Below, in pieces: positions 34,854-45,899 of a DNA stretch of 64,000 nucleotides. Made by a program: the position numbers and the translations under genes. This stretch comes from Rhizophagus irregularis (lineage: Eukaryota; Glomeromycota; Glomeromycetes; Glomerales; Glomeraceae). Where the stretch lies: contig NC_089446.1 of NCBI RefSeq assembly GCF_026210795.1, positions 3,191,001 through 3,255,000 on the forward strand, in the 5' to 3' direction. The first letter of the stretch is position 1; each line of letters begins with the position of its first letter. The notes beneath the pieces were generated by a model. That model was not told the DNA's origin, searched no databases, and worked only from the letters and a program-made list of their open reading frames with translations.

Positions 34854-36436
34854 CAGTCACCCCTCTCTACAGCGAACCTCGATATAGCGAATAACATGAT
34901 ATAACAGATCATACAGTGTGGTACCGATTTTAAATATGAAAAAAACCTTGATATAACGAAGTTTACTATTTATTTACCATATAACGTAGTACGAAGTAAA
35001 GTGTGTGAATTTCTTATATAAAAATGCCTCTCGATATAACGGATTTTTTTTATAACGAATTTTTTTCAGTTATAACGAAGAATTTCTTTATAATTAAATG
35101 TAATTATTAATAAATATTGATGCATTATGACATTAAATATCACCCCTGTGTTTTATATTTAAATTATGGATCAGAATTGTATCAGGATCGTATCAGGATT
35201 AATAATTCTGGCTATTTTATTTAATATTTAGGCAGAATTACATTAATTTACATTAATTCGGTTGTATTAGGATTCGATGTGAATTGTTATTAATTTATAT
35301 TTATCACGGGGGTAAGGACACTCCTAGTTAAATTAATATATCATTAATAATTTATTTATTATATAGTCAGTTATTGTTAAACAGCATTCCTACAAAAAAA
35401 AGGAATTATAATAAACATTTTTATATAGAACACTTCAGGAAGCATTCCCTATAATAAAAAAATAAAAAAAGAACATTAGTAAATGTTCTTAAACGAAATT
35501 AAAAGAAAAAATTGAGTTGTCCCACTTACTTCGTCTGCAAGCGTCCATTTCGAAGTCCCTACAATAAAAAAAATAAAAAAGAACATTAGTAAATGTTCTT
35601 AAACGAAATTAAAAGAAAAAATTGAGTTGTCCCACTTACTTGTCTCAAGCGTCCATTTCGAAGTCCCTACAATAAAAAAAATAAAAAAGAACATTAGTAA
35701 ATGTTCTTAAACGAAATTAAAAGAAAAAATTGAGTTGTCCCACTTACTTCTTGTCTCAAGCGTCCATTTCGAAGTCCCTACAATAAAAAAAATAAAAAAG
35801 AACATTAGTAAATGTTTTTAAACGAAATTAATAAAAAAATCGAGTTCCCCACTTCTTGTTTCAAGCGTCCATTTCGAAGTCCCTACAATAAAAAAAATAA
35901 AAAAGAACATTAGTAAATGTTCTTAAACGAAATTAATAAAAAAAATCGAGTTCCCCACTTACTTCTTGTCTCAAGCGTCCATTTCGAAGTCCAGGAAGTT
36001 CCCTATAATAAAAAAATAAAAAAAGAACATTAGTAAATGTTCTTAGTAAATAAAAAAAATTGAGTTCCCCACTTACTTCTCGTCTCAGGCGTCCATTTCG
36101 AAGTCCAGGAAGTTTCCTACAATAAAAAAAATAAAAAAAGAACATTAGTAAATGTTTTTAAACGAAATTAATATAAAAAACCCCCCAGTTCCCACTTACT
36201 TCTCATTCTAGGCATCTATTTTGAAGTTTAGAAAGTACCCCTATAAAAAAAAGATTAAAAAAAATGTTAAATTATCGGTAATCAGATCAACAAGTCACAT
36301 GATCTGTATAACCGATATTCCTATACCGAAGAATTCATTATACAATACCGAATAATTCGTTATAGTGTTAACGAAGTTGCTTATAACGAAGCCCTGATCA
36401 GCTGGAACCTAGGGTTCGTTATATCGAGAGGGACTG
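34854..36436. mobile_element. pogo/Tigger-like non-autonomous element carrying a micro-exon array
   Basis: Left end CAGTCACCCCTCTCTACAGC and right-end complement CAGTCCCTCTCGATATAACG, flanked by TA on both sides (34852-34853 and 36437-36438). Subterminal TATAACGAAG/CGTTATA motifs are frequent on both sides. No transposase frame. The central 850 bp is array C. The element is 1,583 bp, long for a MITE because of the array. Confidence 0.85.
35440..36250 (-). repeat. Array C: seven micro-exon/intron units (about 110 bp)
   Basis: Seven copies of the palindrome GAACATTAGTAAATGTTC at 35471, 35581, 35689, 35799, 35904, 36025 and 36140. On the minus strand each unit reads: ATTGTAG or ATTATAG acceptor, exon beginning GGACTTCGAAATGGACGCTTG (27-30 nt, or 40-41 nt with an extra CTTCCTGG block), GTAAGTGGG donor, then an intron of about 81 nt with the hairpin AGAACATTTACTAATGTTCT holding TTTACTAAT about 25 nt before the AG. 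One unit (about 35851) has lost the GTAAGT. The exon reads LPGLRNGRLRQE in one frame. Signals are nearly identical in all copies while flanking bases vary. Confidence 0.85.
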
Positions 36437-36438
36437 TA

Positions 36439-37404
36439 TATATAATTTTACTTACAGAATCTTTTATTTTTGTCTTTTAATTTCATTATGAAATCACAAA
36501 ATTCTAATCATTACTTTACAAAATATTTGATATTTTTATTTAAATAGTAATATAAAAAATATATAAATACTAAAAAAAATTAAATGATATTAATAATAAG
36601 TTTTTATTTAATTATTGAATTTTCAATAAAATTTTTGATAAATTTACTACTATAAATACACTATCTATTTGTAAAATATCAGAAAGTTTTAATTAATTTA
36701 AAGAAGATATTTAGCAGATTCACAACTTATCTTAAAGGATTTACAATTTCTTATAATTTTAATTTGCTTTTAGTTTAATTTTATAAATAAACTGTATTCA
36801 AAACTATATTATTTAATAAATCTTAACTTTAAAAACTAGAAAGCAAAATTTTATTTAAGTTTAATGAGTCAAAAATTTTTTTATTTGTAACAAGCTTAAA
36901 TTTAATAATTTTTGCTATGATCTATCTTCATATGATCATATAACTTAATATATCCATATCGGCGGGTTTGTTTCATTACCTATAATTATTGAATTTTGTT
37001 ATATGAATAAAAATAAATATTGCGAAGTTAATGCTTAGTATAATGTGCATATAATCCTAAAAAAAAAATTTAAATTTGTCGCAATTTTATTTCCGGCCAG
37101 AATTAACATAATTCGGCTGAACTTAATTCTGGCCGAAACTTTATAATATTATTTGCGACGGAAAAAAAGAATACAAAAGAATATGTATTCCGTAAAATAT
37201 ATGTTGCGTCGTGCTGCGGTCTTTGATAATATTAATGGGTTAACATTAAGTGTAAATAAAAAATTGATCATCTAATTGCAAAATTGGTTCATATAAACAA
37301 AACATGACGACATAATACATATACAATTTAAGAATCATGTGTAAGTTTGTATCACACTTGATTTCAAAAAAAAATTTTTCTAACGCTAATTTCAAAATAA
37401 CAAA
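36439..37404. other. Intergenic AT-rich DNA with one foldback
   Basis: A foldback at 37078-37160 has GTCGC...GGCCAGAATTA and TTAATTCTGGCC...GCGAC arms, a small MITE or the terminal region of a larger element. Nothing else is supported. Confidence 0.5.
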
Positions 37405-39628
37405 ATGGAAGAAGATAGCACTTATCCAACAAGTCGTTTTATTAAACTTTATGATAAAAAAAGAACTTTCTATTACAAAATCATAAAAGAGGGAACATAT
37501 CCTCTTACCAATCAACTTCATTACACCAGAAATCCAAAACATCCAATTCCTCACAATTATATTGTTGAAACTCAATATGGAAAAGCAAACCATATTGTAA
37601 AATGTTCAATTAATTATGTGGAAGGAAAACCTTTATTTAAAGTCAACTTTGGAGAAAATTTTGCGAAAGAAGTACATTCTTTAGAATCTTCAACAGAAGC
37701 CGCCTGTAAATACTATCAGATATATTTGATGAATTTTTTTATTATCAAATGTTAAATATGAATGCTAAAACAAATAATTAGGAGTTCAAAGAAGCTACTA
37801 ATAAAGGAAAAATATCTGGCCTTCTACTTTTTGGTCTCAAGTTACTTAGTGTTGAACGAGTGCATAAGTCAGTGACATTAAAAATTCAACCTTTTAGTGA
37901 ACTTAGCAACACCACAAGACGCCGAAAGATGCTATGCTTATCACAATGTATTTTGGATGCTGTTGAAGAAGAAAAGGAAAACATGTTCCATCCAACTGAC
38001 CAAATAAAACTTAAGCAAGTAAAATTTGAATCTTATAATGATTTATATGATATTAATTTTGAGCAGTTAGATATAATGGGAGAAATAAAAAGAATTGAGG
38101 CAGTAGTTAAATCTTTAGACAGAAATCATATTTCAAGAGAGGCATATCGATCTTTAGCGCGAATTGAACATAGTATACCACGTGAAGAGGCAGTATCAAC
38201 TACACGACAAAGAATCAATATAGAAATGAGAAAAAATATTCCATTAACTCTTGTTGATTTATTACAACCAACTATTTTTGAGCCAATTACAGAAGAGCCT
38301 CATATTACTGATAATGCAGTTATTACAAATATGTTAGAATCAATTGGTAAAGGAGGACAACGGCGTATTACAAATATTCTCAATTACATTGTACCGTTAT
38401 ATATAGAACGAGGAATCTTAACTCCTGAGACATTAACTTTATACATTAGAATTTCAGGTGATGGACGCAATGTTGGTCGCAAGGTTAAACATGTTATGGT
38501 AACAATGACATTATTAAATGACCTTAATGGTTTACAAAAACCAGATAACAATTATACATTAGTCTTATATCCAGGAGCTGAATCATATGAATCTCTTAAA
38601 AATGCCCTAACTCCTTTAATTTCTGACTTGTCTATATTAAAAGAAAAAGGATTTGATCAAATAGGAGGTAATCACTGGCCGGTTGAACTATTTTTTAGTT
38701 CAGACTGGAAATTTCTATCAATATGTCTAGGAATAAAAGCCGCTAACGCTCAACATTTCTGTCCATGGTGTGATTGTAGTAAAGATGAAATTAACACTAC
38801 AACAAAAACAATAAATAAGTCAATGGATGAGATTAAAGATAATTATAATCAAATTAATGGTCATATTAAAAAACCACTATTTTATATGATACCTTTACAA
38901 AACTGGGTATGTGACGAATTACATGTTTTTTTACGAATAACAGACAGATTATGGGAATTGATGCTTTCTGATCTTCGTCGTGAAACAACAAATGAAGAAA
39001 TTTGGAAAGAAAAAATATTATTAGAAATGCAGAGACTTAAGATAACATTTCAATTTTGGCGTGAAAAAAATAGTAACAATCTATCATATACTTCCCTTAT
39101 GGGACCAGACAAGTTAAAAATCCTGAAAGAATTTAATCTTATTGCCATTTTTCAGTCAACAGAAAGAGCTATACAAATCCAAGAATTATGGAATCAATTT
39201 AATGAACTGTATATCTTGATGCAAAACATGCAAACTACAGGTGAAACTTTTCATTATAAGGCTCAAACTTGGCTAAATGCATTTTTAGCTCCTTCTAAAG
39301 GACATCCCAACAGGAGTAATTTTGTTAGAGGAATGTATCGAATTCAAGATGTAACTCCCTATATTCATGTATTGGTTAATCATGTAGCAGAGTTTATTGA
39401 AATTCATCATGAGTTTGGATTAACTGCTTTTTTATGTTCAGCGGTGGAAAAGAAAAACCACATGCAAGTGTGCCTTTATTTTCGAAACACATTAAAAGAT
39501 GGGGAACACGAGAATTCACGAAAATCTGCAATTGTAGAAATGTTAGAACATGAAATCAGCAATTATATTTTGCGTTAAACGAAGTACCAAATTTTTTTGA
39601 AAAACCAAAAAAATACAGAATAATTTAG
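37405..39628 (+). pseudogene. DDE-type transposase-like gene, two exons, two late lesions
   Basis: Exon 1 37405-37719 (MEEDSTYPTSRFIKLYDKKR... STEAACKYYQ) and exon 2 from 37782 (EFKEATNKGKISGLLLFGL...) are open for 105 and 598 codons. Exon 2 has RISGDGRNVGR, TLVLYPGAESYESL, VELFFSSDWKFLSICLGIKA, FCPWCDCS, WVCDELHVFLRITDRLW and FLCSAVEKKNHMQV. Asp in SGDG, Asp in SSDWKF and Glu in VEKKNH are candidates for an RNase H-like catalytic triad, with a CPWCDC zinc motif between. I know similar proteins as a repeated family in Rhizophagus-type fungi and some invertebrates, without a secure name. The 62-bp intron has a proper TAATTAG acceptor, but its donor reads ATATAT after CAG, one G-to-A change from GTATAT. 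Near the 3' end a one-base shift at about 39555 causes an early stop at 39578; the other frame continues LYFALNEVPNFFEKPKKYR to 39628. Very recently inactivated. Confidence 0.75.
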
Positions 39629-39749
39629 TTTAATAATTAATTTCATAGTTTTTTTTATTTAAATAAAGAGAAGATCACAATAATAACTGACATATATTTA
39701 CAACAAGATGATTTTTTTATTTATTTGTATATGCAAAATTGATTTATTT

Positions 39750-40361
39750 CTATAAAAAAAATCTATATTTGACATTGATCCAAAAAAAACGAAATTGGAC
39801 GGATCCCGCCTCAAACTTATGATTTTCTTTGTCTTTACCACCCGTCATTTGCCATTTTACAGTCATTTCCCCATTAGCTGATAATTTCATTTTAGTTTTT
39901 TGTTTGTGATTATCATCTCCATTCTCAGGTACATACAAACGAACAAAACTCAATTGCCCCTTTCCATAATTACGTTCTCCCCACTTCTCATCATCTAATA
40001 TTTGCCCAATTTCATCAAATGCATTTTCCCCCTTGAAACTACAAAAATAAAAAGATTCACATGGAGAATAACGTGTTATATGATCTTTGAAAACACCAAC
40101 AAAAGCATTTTCACTACAATGTAATGAAAAGGTTTGTTCTCCAACTGCAGTATAATTGTTCCTAAGTCGCTTTTGTAGCTTCTTAATTATAGCGCTTTTT
40201 AAATAGGAGAGTTCTGAATTAGAAATTTGTTGAATATGTGATGGAAGTTTATTGTAAGATATATGTTTTAGTGTCTCATGTCGTTGTAACCCTGAACGAG
40301 TTTTAAACCCTTTGGTACGCCTTGTACAGATTGAACAATAGAACTTACCGCCCATATGCAT
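39750..40361 (-). CDS. C2H2 zinc-finger protein, probable transposon partner
   Basis: Intact intronless frame of 203 residues; an ATG at 40361 and a second at 40355 are both possible. Near the N-terminus a zinc finger reads FYCSICTRRTKGFKTRSGLQ with RHETLKH following (C-X2-C-X13-H-X4-H). The rest (LHCSENAFVGVFKDHITRYS, FYFCSFKGENAFDEIGQILD, KWGERNYGKGQLSFVRLYV, GEMTVKWQMTGG, GSVQFRFFW) looks like a beta-rich domain of unknown function. It converges with the transposase-like gene, 120 bp apart at the 3' ends. Similar zinc-finger proteins sit beside transposases in AM fungal repeats as far as I recall. A GGTAAGTTC near the start could be a splice donor, so a longer form is not excluded. Confidence 0.7.
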   Translation of the reverse strand: MHMGGKFYCSICTRRTKGFKTRSGLQRHETLKHISYNKLPSHIQQISNSELSYLKSAIIKKLQKRLRNNYTAVGEQTFSLHCSENAFVGVFKDHITRYSPCESFYFCSFKGENAFDEIGQILDDEKWGERNYGKGQLSFVRLYVPENGDDNHKQKTKMKLSANGEMTVKWQMTGGKDKENHKFEAGSVQFRFFWINVKYRFFL

Positions 40362-41735
40362 ATCTTAAACAAATTTCATTAGATTTTTATTTTGATAAGT
40401 TAAATTGAATAATAATATTAATTTAATTCAAATTTTCAAGTCAATTTATTATTTTATTGGATATTTAATTTAACTTGATCTGATTTGGAATTTTAATCCT
40501 GATGAAAATCATGAAAGCTTACAAAAAGTAAAATAAATATTAAAAATATTTCTTATAAAAAGAATTGAAAAAAACATTTTTTAAAAAAATTTTAAAACAA
40601 ATATTTTGAGATTATCATTTCACTTTCTAAATCAAATAAAACCTATTTAAATTCTGTTAATTGTAATTACATGTTATAAAAATAATAGCTTTAATATAAT
40701 TTTTAATATCAGCAAGATATACAAAAACATAACATAAAATATAATATAATTATATAGTTTATTTTAATATAAAAGTTATTGAAAATTATACAAACTGTAT
40801 ATATATATTTTAATTTAAGAAAAATAGGATATTTAATTATTTATTGGTGCTAAAAGTTTATAAGTTTATATTTGATAATTATGTAATTTTTTTCAATTTT
40901 CTAAACTGATTCTATATTATATAATCTGAAATTCAGCCAATAAAAAACTGGAATTTTTGTGTAAAGGACTAATAAAATGCAATTTTTGAAAATTTTTATT
41001 ATGGTTAAAATAAAATATAAGAAAAAGCGGATTTTAGCAGCTACTATTTTATAAAGGTTATATATTGATAAAAATTTTTTTTTATTTGATTCAGATTATA
41101 ATAATTTGGGTTAGCAATATCACAATGCATAAAGATAGCCCAAATTATCATAAGTTTAGCTAATATATTTTGTTTCAAATTTGGACCAATTATATGAAAA
41201 TTATGCAATTTTAAATATAACTTTTTATATAGATCTTCTTTCAAAAATCTGACTGATAATTTGATAAAGCTTATTTCAAAGAATAAGTTACCAGTTTATT
41301 TTTCTAAATTGTATTTTTTTTAAGGAGTTGAAAGATTTTTAAGTGTTACATTTTTATTGTTGAGTATAGACTTCTGTCACTATATATAAAATAAAATATA
41401 AAATATAATAAAAATAAGAGTGTTGCCAGGGGAAAATTAACCAGGTTAGGAATTACATTAATTCTGGTACAATTCAGTTTTGAAGCTTGACTAGGAAACG
41501 TAATTCTGCCCAGCGGTTAATTTTCCTCTGGTTAATTTTCCCCTGGTTAAATGTAGTTATTCTCTAAAAATAATATAACTAAGATAATAAAATTAAAATA
41601 AATATAAACAAATAAATATATATAATAATATATAAGTGATAAATATAATAGAAATAATAAGAGAATAAACCTAAAACAATATATATATATATATATATAT
41701 AATAGAAATAACTCTTGATCTACATAACATAATAT
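40362..41735. other. Intergenic AT-rich DNA with one foldback
   Basis: A foldback at 41425-41546 has GCCAGGGGAAAATTAACCAG at one end and CTGGTTAATTTTCCCCTGG at the other, with GTAATTCTG/GGAATTACA inner arms, a likely MITE. A (TA)n tract lies at about 41682-41702. No gene seen. Confidence 0.6.
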
Positions 41736-42623
41736 TTATTTGCCAGTTAAGTCAGCACCGCGTGGTGGGTGTGCCGTGACCTCTACGGGATCAGTATTTG
41801 GATCAAAACGGAAATATTCTATAATACCTCTAGTAGTTTCGTATTCAATGCCATCATCTTTTCTAGCTGCTTCATTATTTAATTCCATTGATTGGGACGG
41901 GACATCGAAATTACTGCCTTCAAAGAGAGCTTCCATAAAATTCGATCCTGGCGCTTCTCTATATTTACCTAAAAAAAAAAATAATTCTAATTTAATAATA
42001 AGAAATAAAAAAAATAAAGAAATAAATTATACATATTCCATATCAATATATAATCTTCGATTTGCTTTGGATATAGTTGATTTAATCAAACACTCACATC
42101 ATTAAGTTTAACTGGTTTTCCATTTGTTGGACTATATAACTTAAATTTCGTACTTTGATCGGCTATTCCAAATAAATTACAGAATTCGTTGAATATATCA
42201 TCATTTATAGAAATTTTAAAGTTTTCTTTAATAAGCCTTTTATCCATCATATTATTCCATTTAACTGATCCTTCTTTTGGAAGCATATTTGGTGATTCTT
42301 CTTCAAATAATAATAAATGTTTTACTGTTACACTTTCAGATGCAGGTCTGCTAGCATTACGAAAATTTCTTGTACTAGTAGTTGGCCCAACTACGATGGA
42401 AATCTTGAGAGTGACCACAATAGACACACTTATACGGAATTTCTTCTTTGTAAAATTGGCAACGACATTCTAGGCATAGTCCGTACGGATGTTCCTCCGT
42501 ATTTATATTTGAGAATGGAATTTTATGAAATCCAATACTGTGACTGCAGAAAAAACATACTTCTTTCCCAGCTTGTACTTTATAACGTTGGCAATTGCAT
42601 TTACTACATTTACTATCTTCCAT
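41736..42623 (-). CDS. Tandem Cys/His zinc-motif protein with a possible frameshift
   Basis: From ATG at 42623: MEDSKCSKCNCQRYKVQAGK, then two copies of a C-X2-C-X-C...C-X2-C-X-H...H motif: CSKCNCQRYKVQ..VCFFCSHSIGFH and CLECRCQFYKEE..KCVYCGHSQDFH. After QDFHR the frame must change by one base (about 42382) to continue TSTRNFRNASRPASESVTVK, LLFEEESPNMLPKEGSVKWN, FCNLFGIADQSTKFKLYSPT to LND. An intron 41969-42093 (donor GTGTTT or GTGAGT at 42097-42093, acceptor TTTTAG) joins to KYREAPGSNFMEALFEG and ends ADLTGK, TAA at 41736. The paired motif suggests two zinc sites; I recall a similar CxC-GH style in FAM221-like proteins but cannot confirm. The frameshift may be real decay or a sequencing error in an otherwise intact gene. 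Confidence 0.65.
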
Positions 42624-43262
42624 CAAAATAAAACTTTTAAAGATGTGAAATAAAATATAGGAATTATATGGGAAAAAACAATGAAGGTAATAACGGGTCG
42701 AACAGGTCGAATGTGTTAAAAAAAAAGTTTTTTTTTTTATTTTTTTAATTAAAAACGTCAAGTTCGATGTTTTAACTTTTAAAAAAAAACTTTTTTTTTA
42801 ATTATTTTATTTTTTAATTTAAAAAAATGGGAGGTTTTTTTAATTAACCTTTTTATTATTCGCTTGCACCGAATCAAAAAAAAAAAAGAATTTTGAACCA
42901 TTTTTATAAAAACATAAATTTTATAAATTTTATAAAGTTATGAGTTGTAAAAAGATTATATATATATTATATAATTTCACAACACATTTTATGCAGATTA
43001 TCTAAGGGTAACCTTTTTTGAAAAATGTGTTACTTTCAATGTTGAGCAATGATACATATTACTTAATATAGAAACCTCGTTTAAAGTTCCATTGTATGGA
43101 CTGCGTACAGATCTACAATATATTTCGCTATCTATAAGTATGAAAGTAGTAATGTATCCGAAATAGTTTATAACAAAAAAAACAAGTATTTTGGAATAAC
43201 AACTAATTTATTCAAGGAAAAGAAAAAAATGCTGTTGTTTCTCATACATTAATTCAAAGTGA
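42624..43262. other. Intergenic AT-rich DNA
   Basis: Upstream of the zinc-motif gene. Long A/T homopolymers at 42720-42840; nothing else recognised. Confidence 0.5.
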
Positions 43263-43521
43263 AATTTATCACCAAAAGAACTCGAGATGAAATTACAGAA
43301 CAGAAGATAGCAGAAATTCTTCAAAGTCTTGAAAGACTGTTGGGAAAAACTTTATTAAAAAAAATTTAGAAGACAAATCATACAATTTATTTAGTGATAA
43401 TAAGCATGTTTATTGTCAAAGTTGTCAAAAATTAATAATTTTGCACCGCTTTAACATATTATCATTCCAGCACATATTGAAAAATCCCACTTCTCAAAAT
43501 CATGCATCTCTAAATACATAA
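43263..43521 (+). pseudogene. BED-like zinc-finger fragment
   Basis: Reads KFITKRTRDEITEQKIAEIL, QSLERLLGKTLLKK, then after a stop and shift EDKSYNLFSDNKHVYCQSCQ, KLIILHRFNILSFQHILKNP, TSQNHASLNT and TAA. The CQSC...H...H layout resembles the N-terminal finger of transposon proteins. Only about 85 residues remain. Confidence 0.45.
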
Positions 43522-44129
43522 ATCTGATGCACGTACAATGTAAAGTCCTTTTTTTTATAGTAGTTATTAATTATTTTAACATATTATTTTTCCTTAACTT
43601 AACCCTGGTTTTTAATAGTTGATTTCTTTATTTTTTACACAAATCATGAATTAAAGATAGTAAGTTTTATAATAAATATTATAAAACTTGAAAATTTTTT
43701 AATATTAAAAAAAAACCATTTACTATATTTCTCTTTTTTTTTTATAAGCAAACAAATTTTTAAAGCAGTTATATACTAATTATAGTTTTAAATATATAAA
43801 CTAATAAGATATAAATTTATTAAACTTATATATATTTTTTTATATTTATATAGTAAAAAAAAAAATTTGTTTATAATTTATCTTTTTTAAATTTTTTTTA
43901 TCAAAAAAAAATAAAATTTATTAATAATTAAAATTGGAAAAAAGTATTCTTTTTTTTTTTTAATTTAAAATACTATAAATTTTAATTTTAGTTATTATAT
44001 AAAATTTTATAAATTTAATATAGTTTATAAATTATTTTTAAAAATTAATATTCTTATAAAAAATTACATTTATACTACTTTTAAATAATATAAGATTTAA
44101 ATAACATTTATATAAATTATTAGGAATAT

Positions 44130-44420
44130 GTTTTTTTCGCACCTGCGATATATCGCATCTCCCTTTTTTGGTAATTTTTATATATTAATTATGTCGATCA
44201 TTTTTATCACATGACTTCGTTAAGATTTCCCATTTTTTTAAAAAATCCTTACATGAGACCTTATGCACTTACTATGTACTATAAGAAACCTTATACTATA
44301 CGTATTTTTGACCGTTCTACAAGTTTTCTTAATATATCAAAAAGGATTTAGAATGTCATTTTTGACTTTTATATGTAACATATTATAGAGGTGCGACATA
44401 ACGCAAGTGCGATAAAAAAC
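44130..44420. mobile_element. MITE with TTTTTCGCACCTGCG-type inverted ends
   Basis: The left end GTTTTTTTCGCACCTGCGAT and the right-end complement GTTTTTTATCGCACTTGCG are inverted repeats extending into ATATCGCA/TATGTCGCA. About 290 bp, no frame. Confidence 0.65.
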
Positions 44421-45020
44421 AAAACCCTAAATTATTATTCAAAATTTATTTTAATATATATTGTTAAGTAAATTTATATTTAACATTAAAAATTTTTTAG
44501 GATTTTAAAAAATTTTTATATAAATAAAATCCCAAAAATATTTTTATTAATAACACATGTCAAATGACCAAAAACAGGCAAAAAAAATAGCTAGAATTGC
44601 ATAAACTAATCGCAAATTTATATAAACTATTTACAAATAGTATAGATTAATTCACAAATAGCCAAAAACAGCTAAGAATAGCCAAGAATAGCCAAGAATA
44701 GCCACTGCTTTTCGCGCCATTTTTTTGCTAATTTTTAGCATTTTGACCTGTGTAACTTTAAACAAAAGTTTTTTTTATTATAATCATTATTAATAAGTAT
44801 TAGTTATTTCAAAAATTATAAAAATAAGTAAAATTTTTATTTTTATTTTTAATTTTTTTTATAATTAACTAGTATTCACCTGTTAACTACGTTAACAGTT
44901 AGAGGTAAATCTGCTTACAGTCTGTATAACAATTCCATATATTTATAGTAATATGCACTTTTCAATCTTACTACTTAAAAATTCTTAAAAAAAAAAAATT
45001 ATTTTTTATTTATTTCTTTG
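44421..45020. other. Intergenic with short AGCCAAGAAT repeats
   Basis: AGAATAGCCA is repeated three times at about 44676-44705, and a palindrome CTGTTAACTACGTTAACAG lies at about 44880-44898. No gene. Confidence 0.5.
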
Positions 45021-45896
45021 AGTTTTACTAAAGATCACCAGTGGTAATTTTCACTAATAGTGAATTTTTCACTATACATAAATTTTATTGGTTAATTTTT
45101 TGCATTGTGACACAATTTTTATTTTTTAGTGACTTTGAACTATTTTTGTTATGCTCTTTTATTTTTTTGCCTAAGAACACAAAGATCAATAAAAAATGCG
45201 AAAATTGAGGATAAGATCAAAGGTAATCACATCCCAAAGATAAAGAACACAAAGATCAATAAAAATGCAAAAATCAAAGATCAGATCAGAAATGTTAGTA
45301 GTGTTCTCAAATCAAAAAAAAAAAAACCAAAAAAGAAATAAAAAAACAAATGCAAATACTCACTTCAAAGCCAAAATCTGGAGTCCAAGTCCGTCCCTAA
45401 AGAAAAAGAAAGAAAAGGAATATTAGTAGTGTTCTAAATCAAAAAAGAAAAAGAAACAACAAACAACACAAATACTCACTCCAAAACTGAAATCTTGAGT
45501 CCAGTAATATCCAAGTTCATTTCTAAAGAAAAAGAAAAGAAAAGGAACGTTAGTAGCATTCTTAAATCAAAAAAAAACAAAAACAAACAAAAAACAATTG
45601 CAAATACTCACCCAAAGCCAAAATCTGGTGTCTGGTAATATCCAAGTTTATTTCTAAAGAAAAAGAAAGGAAAAGGAATGTTAGTAGCGTTCCCAAATCA
45701 AAAAAAAAATAAAAAATAAAAAATAACGCGAATACTTACTTTAAACTGAAAGCTGAAGTCCAAGTTCGTCTCTAAAGAAAAAAAAACCAAAGTTGCGCCA
45801 TACAAAATCATGGCGCGGCGCAAGCTTTTTAAATTTTAAATTTATATAATTTATATATATGGTGTCGATCACCACTGATGATCTTTCATAGTAAAA
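45021..45896 (-). mobile_element. Element D with GTTTTACTA ends and a micro-exon array
   Basis: The left end GTTTTACTAAAGATCACCAG and the right-end complement GTTTTACTATGAAAGATCAT (then CAGTGGTGATC) form inverted repeats. I could not find a clear target duplication. Most of the interior is array D. Near the right end a hairpin TTGCGCCAT ... ATGGCGCGGCGCAA lies at about 45793-45824. Confidence 0.55.
45280..45775 (-). repeat. Array D: four micro-exon/intron units (about 128 bp)
   Basis: On the minus strand, exons lie at about 45771-45740, 45652-45612, 45523-45482 and 45397-45365. Each is preceded by TTCTTTAG and followed by GTAAGTATTCG or GTGAGTATT. Introns carry GGAACGCTACTAACATTCC, AGAATGCTACTAACGTTCC, AGAACACTACTAATATTCC or GAGAACACTACTAACATT, i.e. 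CTACTAAC/T inside a partly self-complementary stretch. The exon core is GAACTTGGAYATTAC...GGACTCCAGATTTTGG. Confidence 0.7.
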
Positions 45897-45899
45897 CCC

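Noticed and set aside
35933-36145. Minus-strand frame with repeated LPGLRNGRLRQE
   Set aside because: Runs through the putative introns of array C; as an unspliced ORF it is only a by-product of the tandem repeat.
37246-37593. 115-codon minus-strand frame
   Set aside because: Antisense shadow of exon 1 of the transposase-like gene.
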